Below, piece after piece: positions 46,612 through 51,622 of a stretch of 51,622 nucleotides of DNA. The number at the start of each line of letters is the position of its first letter. The first letter of the stretch is position 1. Source of the DNA: Pseudomonadota bacterium. GTDB taxonomy: Bacteria > Pseudomonadota > Alphaproteobacteria > Caulobacterales > Caulobacteraceae. The stretch lies in assembly GCA_019348195.1 (NCBI GenBank), contig JAHWJX010000010.1, positions 1 to 51,622 on the forward strand. The letters are read 5' to 3'. A program made the position numbers and the translations under genes. Under the pieces are notes generated by a model. That model was not told where the DNA came from. It did not search any database and saw nothing but the letters and a program-made list of their open reading frames with translations.

Positions 46612-48858
46612 CTACAGGAAGCTGTAGGGGTCGATGTCTACGGTCAGGCGCACCGAACCGGGGGCCTTCACCCGCGCGCGCCAGGCGTTCACGAACCCCT
46701 GCAGGTCGACCGTCCGGTCCGCGCGCACCAGGAACCGCTTGCGCCGACGCCCCCGCACCAATCCCAGCGGCGCGTCGGCCGGGCCGTACACCTCCACCCC
46801 CTCGGCTTCGGGCGTGGCGGCCGCCAGCGCGCCGACGTAGCGCTCCAGCGCCTCCGGATCCGGCCCGGACGCGATCAATGCCGCCAGCCGGCCGAAGGGC
46901 GGCAAGCCCGCCGCCTGCCGCTCGAACATCTCCGCGTTCAGGAACGCCTCACGGTCGCCGGTGACCAGGGCCTGCATGACGGAGTGTTCCGGCATCCAGG
47001 TCTGCAGCAAGGCGCGGCCCGGCCGCTCCGCTCGTCCCGCGCGCCCCGAGGCCTGGGCCAGCAGCTGAAAAGTGCGTTCGCCGGCCCGCAGGTCTCCGCC
47101 GCGGAGCCCGAGGTCCGCGTCCACCACCCCCACCAGGGTCAGCTTGGGGAAATTGTGCCCCTTGGCCGCCGCCTGGGTGGCGACCATGACATCGATCCCG
47201 CCCGCCGCCATGCGCTCCACCATGGCGCGCGCCTGCTCGGCCCCAAACACGGTGTCGCTGCTGAAGATGGCCGTGCGCGCCTCGGGAAAGCGCTCGCGCA
47301 CCTCCTCCTCGACCCGCTCCACCCCCGGTCCGATCGAGGTGAGGCCCCCCGTGGCCCCGCAGTGCGGACAGCGTTCCGGCTTGGGCATGGAGAAGCCCGT
47401 CAGATGGCAGACCAGCCGCCCCGTGTAGCGGTGCTCCACCAACCAGCTGTCCGTGTCGGGCGCCGTCAGCTTCTCCCCGCACGCCGTGCAAAGCACCACG
47501 GGGGCATAGCCCCGCCGGTTCAGGAACAGCAGCACCTGCTCGCCCCATCCCAACGTCTCGACCATGCTCTCCACCAGCGGCGGCGACAGCCAGCGCCCCC
47601 GCTCCGGGGGCGTCTCCCGCAGATCGATCAGCGACACCTCCGGCATCACCGCCGCCCCGTGCCGCGCCCCCAACTTCAGCCAGCGATAGCGGCCCGCCTC
47701 GGCGTTCCTCAGCGTCTCCAGCGAGGGCGTGGCCGAGGCCAGCACCACCGCTGCGCCCTCGATCTTGCCGCGCGCCACGGCGAAGTCCCGCGCGTGATAG
47801 ATGAAGCCCTCTTCCTGCTTGTAGCTGCTGTCGTGCTCCTCATCGACGACGATCAGCCGCAGCTTCAAAAACGGCAGGAACAGCGCCGAGCGCGCCCCCA
47901 CCACGATCCGCGCCCGGCCGGTGGCCACCGCCTCCCACACGCGCCGCCGCTTGGTTCCTGAAACGGCGCTGTGCCACTCTGCGGGCTGGACGCCGAAGCG
48001 CTCCTTGAACCGCGCCAGAACCGCTTGCGTCAGCGCGATCTCCGGCAACAGCACCAGCACCTGCGCCCCCGGATCCGCCTCCAGCGCCGCCGCGACCGCC
48101 TCCAGATAGACCTCCGTCTTGCCCGACCCCGTCACTCCGTCCAGCAAGGCGACCGCGAACCCCGACGACTCGGCTCGCCGCCGATCCTCCCCTGCCCCCG
48201 AAATGCCGAGCGACAGGGCGGAGGACGTGGGCCCACCCCGCCCGTCTTGCCCGCCGACCAAGGCCCTGAGCGCCTCGGCCGCCGTCGCCTGGCTGGCGTT
48301 CAGCACCGCCCCGGGTCGGCTCAGGTCCGGCGCCGGGAAGCTCGCCGGCTTCTCCACGGCCACCCAATGGAGCGCCCCCTCCTCCACCAGCGACTTCACC
48401 ACCGCTGCGCCCACGCCCGCCGCCCGCGCCAAGGGCGCCGCCCCCAGCGGGCCCTTCTCCCGTGCGACCTCCAGCACCCGCAGGCGGGCGTCCGTTAGCT
48501 TCCCGGGTTCGGCCCCCGTCACCGCCACCTTCCGCTCCGGCCGAGGCCGCGGGGCTCGGAGCCCCTTCAGGGCGATGGACAAGGCGCACCCCGGGGCGTC
48601 GGCGCTGTACTTCGCCGCCCAACCTACGAACTCCAGCGTTCCCGGAGGCAGGGACGGCTCGTCCAGCCGGGCCTGCAGGGGCTTGAGCGGCCGGTTCACG
48701 CCCTCACGCGGGCTCACGCTCAGCACCACCCCGTGCGCCTGCCGCGAGCCCAGCGGCGCGCAGACATGGTCGCCCGCAGCCACCTCCATGCCCTCCGGCA
48801 CGGCGTAGTCGAAGGCCTCCTCGAGCGGCAGCGGCATTAGAACCTGGGCGACACGCAT
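46612..48858 (-). CDS. priA: Primosomal protein N' (PriA helicase)
   Basis: PriA recognises stalled forks and D-loops and reloads the replisome. The 748-residue protein has the 3'-DNA-binding N-terminus (VAQVLMPLPLEEAFDYAVPE), the helicase P-loop DGVTGSGKTEVYLEA, DEEH box VVDEEHDSSYKQEEG, zinc-binding cysteines around CTACGEK and ERCPHCG, and helicase motifs V/VI (VDADLGLRGGD, QASGRAGRAERPG). It is divergent from fsa. All domains look intact. Confidence 0.97.
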   Translation of the reverse strand: MRVAQVLMPLPLEEAFDYAVPEGMEVAAGDHVCAPLGSRQAHGVVLSVSPREGVNRPLKPLQARLDEPSLPPGTLEFVGWAAKYSADAPGCALSIALKGLRAPRPRPERKVAVTGAEPGKLTDARLRVLEVAREKGPLGAAPLARAAGVGAAVVKSLVEEGALHWVAVEKPASFPAPDLSRPGAVLNASQATAAEALRALVGGQDGRGGPTSSALSLGISGAGEDRRRAESSGFAVALLDGVTGSGKTEVYLEAVAAALEADPGAQVLVLLPEIALTQAVLARFKERFGVQPAEWHSAVSGTKRRRVWEAVATGRARIVVGARSALFLPFLKLRLIVVDEEHDSSYKQEEGFIYHARDFAVARGKIEGAAVVLASATPSLETLRNAEAGRYRWLKLGARHGAAVMPEVSLIDLRETPPERGRWLSPPLVESMVETLGWGEQVLLFLNRRGYAPVVLCTACGEKLTAPDTDSWLVEHRYTGRLVCHLTGFSMPKPERCPHCGATGGLTSIGPGVERVEEEVRERFPEARTAIFSSDTVFGAEQARAMVERMAAGGIDVMVATQAAAKGHNFPKLTLVGVVDADLGLRGGDLRAGERTFQLLAQASGRAGRAERPGRALLQTWMPEHSVMQALVTGDREAFLNAEMFERQAAGLPPFGRLAALIASGPDPEALERYVGALAAATPEAEGVEVYGPADAPLGLVRGRRRKRFLVRADRTVDLQGFVNAWRARVKAPGSVRLTVDIDPYSFL

Positions 48859-49001
48859 CCGGCTTCGGCTTGCTCTAGAGTTTCCCGGCGGTGAAGCAGG
48901 TGTTGAACGGTGACCGCAGATGACCGCCTCTGCGCGGGATCCGAAAGCGGTCGCGCCGGACCGGCCTATATGGGCCTGAATAGCCCCCAGAGGAATCGTC
49001 C

Positions 49002-49655
49002 ATGCAGCTCTTCCTAGACACCGCCGAGATCGACCTGCTGGGTGAGCTGGCCGAAACGGGGCTGGTCGACGGCGTCACCACCAATCCCTCGCTGATCGCC
49101 AAGTCCGGACGCAACTTCCTGTCCACCGTGGCCGAGATCGCCGAACTGGTCGCTGGCCCCGTTTCGGCCGAGGTGGCCGCGACCGACTTTCCCACAATGA
49201 TGCTGGAAGGGCGCAAGCTGGCCGGCATCGCGCCCAATGTCGTGGTCAAGCTGCCCCTCACCCTGGACGGCCTGCGCGCCACCCGCGAGTTCGCGATGGA
49301 AGGGATCAGCACCAATGTGACCCTGTGCTTCAGCCTGCCCCAGGCGCTGCTGGCGGCCAAGGCGGGCGCCACCTACGTTTCGCCGTTCATCGGCCGCCTG
49401 GACGATTTCGGCGCCGAGGGCGGCGAGCTTATCAACGAGATCCGGGCGGTCTACGACCAGTACGATTTCGATACCGAAATCCTGGCGGCCTCCATCCGCA
49501 ACCCCGCCCACGTCCGCGCAGCCGCACTGGCGGGCGCCGACTGCGCCACCCTGCCGCCTCCGGTGTTCCGCGAGCTCGTCAAGCACCCCTTAACCACGTC
49601 TGGGCTCAAACAGTTCTCCGAAGACTGGGCCGCAACGGGTCAGTCCATCCTGTGA
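49002..49655 (+). CDS. fsa: Fructose-6-phosphate aldolase / small transaldolase (MipB/TalC type)
   Basis: The 217-residue class I aldolase has [33 protein letters not shown], and the Schiff-base Lys83 in NVVVKLPLT, with [14 protein letters not shown] near the C-terminal third. Length is that of the small transaldolase subfamily. In alphaproteobacteria such genes often supply transaldolase activity for the pentose phosphate pathway; whether this one is a transaldolase or a true F6P aldolase cannot be decided here. It is followed after 7 bp by DUF484. Confidence 0.93.
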   Translation: MQLFLDTAEIDLLGELAETGLVDGVTTNPSLIAKSGRNFLSTVAEIAELVAGPVSAEVAATDFPTMMLEGRKLAGIAPNVVVKLPLTLDGLRATREFAMEGISTNVTLCFSLPQALLAAKAGATYVSPFIGRLDDFGAEGGELINEIRAVYDQYDFDTEILAASIRNPAHVRAAALAGADCATLPPPVFRELVKHPLTTSGLKQFSEDWAATGQSIL

Positions 49656-49662
49656 TGGCCAG

Positions 49663-50340
49663 ATGGCAGCCGAGCGCGCGCACGCCCACCAAAGTATCGC
49701 GGAAGCCGACCTGCCGGCCTGGGACGCCGTGCGCAGCCTGCTGCTGCGCCGGCCGGAGCTGATCGCCGACGACGCCGACCTCCTTCGCGCGCTGGGCCTG
49801 CGCCCCGCCAATGTGATCGATTTCACCGCCCTGGCCCGGGTCGAGGCCGACCGCCAAGCCGAACACACCGCACGCCAGGAGATCGAGGCCGTAGCCGAGG
49901 CGAACTACACCGCCCAGACTCAGTCGCAGACCGCGATCCTGGATCTGCTAGAGGCCCGCAACAACGCCGACCTAGCCCACCGCCTGGATGTCGCCGCCCG
50001 CGACCGCTTCAGTCTCCAGGGCGCCGTTCTGGCCGTGGAGGCGCCCGGCCCCGTCCCGGCCGGCTGGCGCCAGCTGCCGGAAGGCGGGGTGGACGCCCTG
50101 CTGGGCGAAGGCGCCCTGCTCCGGCTGGGCCGCGTCTCCTTGGCCGACCACCTGTTCAAGGGCGCCGACCTCCCTGGCAGCGTGGCCCTGGTCGGGATTC
50201 ACCCCTGGCCTCACCGCCCAGGCCTCCTCGCCTTCAGCGCCGCTGACCCGGAAGGCTTCACGCCCGAGATGGGCGCGGAACTCATCACCCACATCGCCGA
50301 GGTCGCCCAACGCATCGCCGCCCGCTGGCCGGTTCTTTGA
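49663..50340 (+). CDS. DUF484 family protein (GAF-like)
   Basis: The 225-residue protein has the DUF484 N-terminus (RSLLLRRPELIADDADLLRA and NVIDFTALARVEADRQ), a coiled-coil linker and a GAF-like C-terminal domain (LPGSVALVGIHPWPHRPGLL). No catalytic residues are recognised. DUF484 genes sit directly upstream of xerC across proteobacteria, as here, where the TGA overlaps the xerC TTG. The conserved pairing suggests a role with XerC, but none has been defined. Confidence 0.88.
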   Translation: MAAERAHAHQSIAEADLPAWDAVRSLLLRRPELIADDADLLRALGLRPANVIDFTALARVEADRQAEHTARQEIEAVAEANYTAQTQSQTAILDLLEARNNADLAHRLDVAARDRFSLQGAVLAVEAPGPVPAGWRQLPEGGVDALLGEGALLRLGRVSLADHLFKGADLPGSVALVGIHPWPHRPGLLAFSAADPEGFTPEMGAELITHIAEVAQRIAARWPVL

Positions 50341-51251
50341 CGGCGACGGAAGCCCTGTCCGCCTGGCTCCGCCACCTGGCTGAGGAGCGCCGGCTCTCGC
50401 CCCGAACGGTCGAGGCCTACACCGACTGCGTCGGGCCTTATCTCGCCTTTCTGGCCCGCCACCGCGGGGAGGACTCGCTCTCAGCCCAGGCCCTGGGGGG
50501 CGTCACTGCGGCCGAGCTCCGGGCCTACTTGGCCACGCGTCGATCCGGCGAGCGCCCGCTGTGCGCCCGCTCCATCTCCCAGGCGCTGTCCGCCATCCGC
50601 AGCTTCCACCGCTGGCTCGACCGCCGCCACGGCGTGGCCAACACCGCCATCGCCCTTGTCCGCGGCCCCCGCCTCCCGGCCGGCGTTCCCCGCCCTGTTT
50701 CCGAGGCGGCGGCCCGCACCCTGATCTCCGACGCGGCCGAAGGCGAGGTGGAGCCCTGGGAAGCGGCCCGAGACGCCGCCGTCCTCACCCTGCTCTACGG
50801 CTGCGGCCTGCGCATCTCCGAAGCCCTGTCGCTGCGCCGCGCCGACGTGCCCCCGCCAGAAGTCCTGCGCATCACCGGCAAAGGCGGCAAGATGCGCCTG
50901 GCGCCGGTGCTGCCGGTCGTGGCGGAGGCTTTGACCGCCTACGTCCGCCTCCTGCCCTATGCGGTCGCGCCCGCCGACCCGGTGTTCCGCGGCCGCAAGG
51001 GCGGCCCGCTGGGTCCCCGGGCGGTCCAGGCGCTCGTGGCCCGCCTGCGCGGCGCACAAGGCCTCCCCAGCTCCGCCACGCCTCACGCGCTCCGCCACAG
51101 CTTCGCCACCCACCTTCTGGGCCGGGGTGCGGACCTCCGCTCCATCCAGGAGCTGCTGGGCCACGCCTCCTTGTCCACCACCCAACGCTACGCCGACGTC
51201 GACACCGCCTCCCTGCTGGCCGTCTACGGGGCGGCCCATCCGCGCGCCTGA
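50337..51251 (+). CDS. xerC: Tyrosine recombinase XerC
   Basis: XerC with XerD resolves chromosome dimers at dif. The 304-residue protein has the N-terminal SAM-like core-binding domain (LAEERRLSPRTVEAYTDCV) and the catalytic domain: Arg in GCGLRISEAL, Lys in ITGKGGKMR, HALRHSFATH with ELLGHASLSTTQRY, the last Tyr being the nucleophile. The likely start is a TTG that overlaps the DUF484 stop (TTGA); no ATG/GTG lies nearby. Full length and intact, it is a core gene, not part of a mobile element. Confidence 0.94.
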   Translation: MTATEALSAWLRHLAEERRLSPRTVEAYTDCVGPYLAFLARHRGEDSLSAQALGGVTAAELRAYLATRRSGERPLCARSISQALSAIRSFHRWLDRRHGVANTAIALVRGPRLPAGVPRPVSEAAARTLISDAAEGEVEPWEAARDAAVLTLLYGCGLRISEALSLRRADVPPPEVLRITGKGGKMRLAPVLPVVAEALTAYVRLLPYAVAPADPVFRGRKGGPLGPRAVQALVARLRGAQGLPSSATPHALRHSFATHLLGRGADLRSIQELLGHASLSTTQRYADVDTASLLAVYGAAHPRA

Positions 51252-51319
51252 CGCGTCATCCGGCTTGCCGCGAGGCGAGAACCTCCCGATATTGCCAGCG
51301 TGACGCGAGCTCCCCTCTG

Positions 51320-51622
51320 ATGGCCAGGCCGACCGGGCGCGGCGCCCCTCTCGGCCGCCTGCTGTCAGGCCTTGCGGGCGGCCGCAACGCGACCGTCGAC
51401 ATTCCCGGCATCGACCCCGTGCTGCGTCCCGATGCCGAGCGGCTCAAGCGCGAGCTGGACGTGCTGGAGGCGGCGCGCGCCGACGGGCGCACCAACACCC
51501 CGCCCACCGCCAGTCGCACCCTGAACGAGCCGCAGCAACGCATCGTCGATCGCGTCGCGGAGGGCATGGCCCGCCTCAATCGCGCTACCGCGGAGCGCCT
51601 GGGGGAAGCGCTCATTGATGCT
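51320..51622 (+). CDS. Unknown protein, partial (runs off the right edge)
   Basis: A frame opens at ATG 51320 and stays open for 101 codons to the window end. Codon third positions are strongly G/C-biased like those of neighbours. The peptide begins MARPTGRGAPLGRLLSG and soon turns into charged, helix-prone sequence (LKRELDVLEAARADGRTNTP and RIVDRVAEGMARLNRATAER), suggesting a coiled coil. There is no signal peptide or known motif. The ribosome-binding site is weak. No function can be assigned. Confidence 0.55.
   Translation, partial: MARPTGRGAPLGRLLSGLAGGRNATVDIPGIDPVLRPDAERLKRELDVLEAARADGRTNTPPTASRTLNEPQQRIVDRVAEGMARLNRATAERLGEALIDA

Noticed and set aside
50337-51251. XerC as evidence of a second mobile element
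   Set aside because: It is a full-length core recombinase in its usual place after DUF484, so it is a housekeeping gene.

Overview
The window is dense, very G+C-rich bacterial chromosome, almost all coding. Gene content and order point to an alphaproteobacterium of the Caulobacterales type (Caulobacter/Phenylobacterium-like): rph facing hrcA-grpE with dnaK-dnaJ nearby, a mutS-glnD-murJ-trpS string, an alphaproteobacterial mitofilin-like gene, a 'vgr-related' HExxH protein and an HWE-type histidine kinase. The taxonomic call is inference from content; no rRNA or tRNA gene was seen.

Layout. 1-4,993 (minus): mitofilin-like gene, then F1 ATP synthase atpH-atpA-atpG, a phytanoyl-CoA-dioxygenase-family gene 2 bp after atpG, and the first 8 codons of what is probably atpD at the left edge. 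5,069-10,508: MoeB-like E1 enzyme and a secreted SH3 protein, then fatty-acid synthesis (fabA-fabB, fabI) with a GT1 glycosyltransferase on the other strand. 10,622-16,085 (plus): GDSL autotransporter esterase, a TelA/XpaC pair, and three small secreted low-complexity proteins, the first behind a possible general-stress (EcfG) promoter. 16,147-25,216 (minus): trpS, murJ, glnD, mutS, rph. 25,281-31,973: heat-shock block hrcA-grpE and dnaK-dnaJ, split by a dienelactone-hydrolase-like gene and the HExxH protein. 32,090-34,716: hybrid histidine kinase and dapB. 41,259-42,503 and neighbours: dut, coaBC, a lipoprotein, ubiB, ubiE, terC, priA, fsa, DUF484, xerC, and the start of an unknown gene at the right edge.

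The most unusual part is 34.5-41.0 kb. dapB and dut, which evidently once met tail to tail with overlapping stop codons, are separated by about 5.7 kb. The segment is bounded by two direct copies of the dapB/dut junction. The left copy has intact dapB plus a decayed dut end; the right copy has a decayed dapB end plus intact dut. This is the structure expected from single-crossover integration of a circle carrying a dapB-dut fragment, or from another recombination with the same outcome. The insert carries an MscS-type channel, a DUF2254 membrane protein, a frameshifted DUF421 relic, a frameshifted tyrosine-recombinase tail, and an MHYT-PAS-PAS-HWE kinase overlapping a single-domain response regulator.

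The rest is mostly housekeeping: energy (ATP synthase, ubiquinone), membrane lipids (fab), wall precursors (dapB, murJ), CoA and nucleotide metabolism (coaBC, dut), DNA repair and chromosome maintenance (mutS, priA, xerC), nitrogen signalling (glnD) and chaperones.
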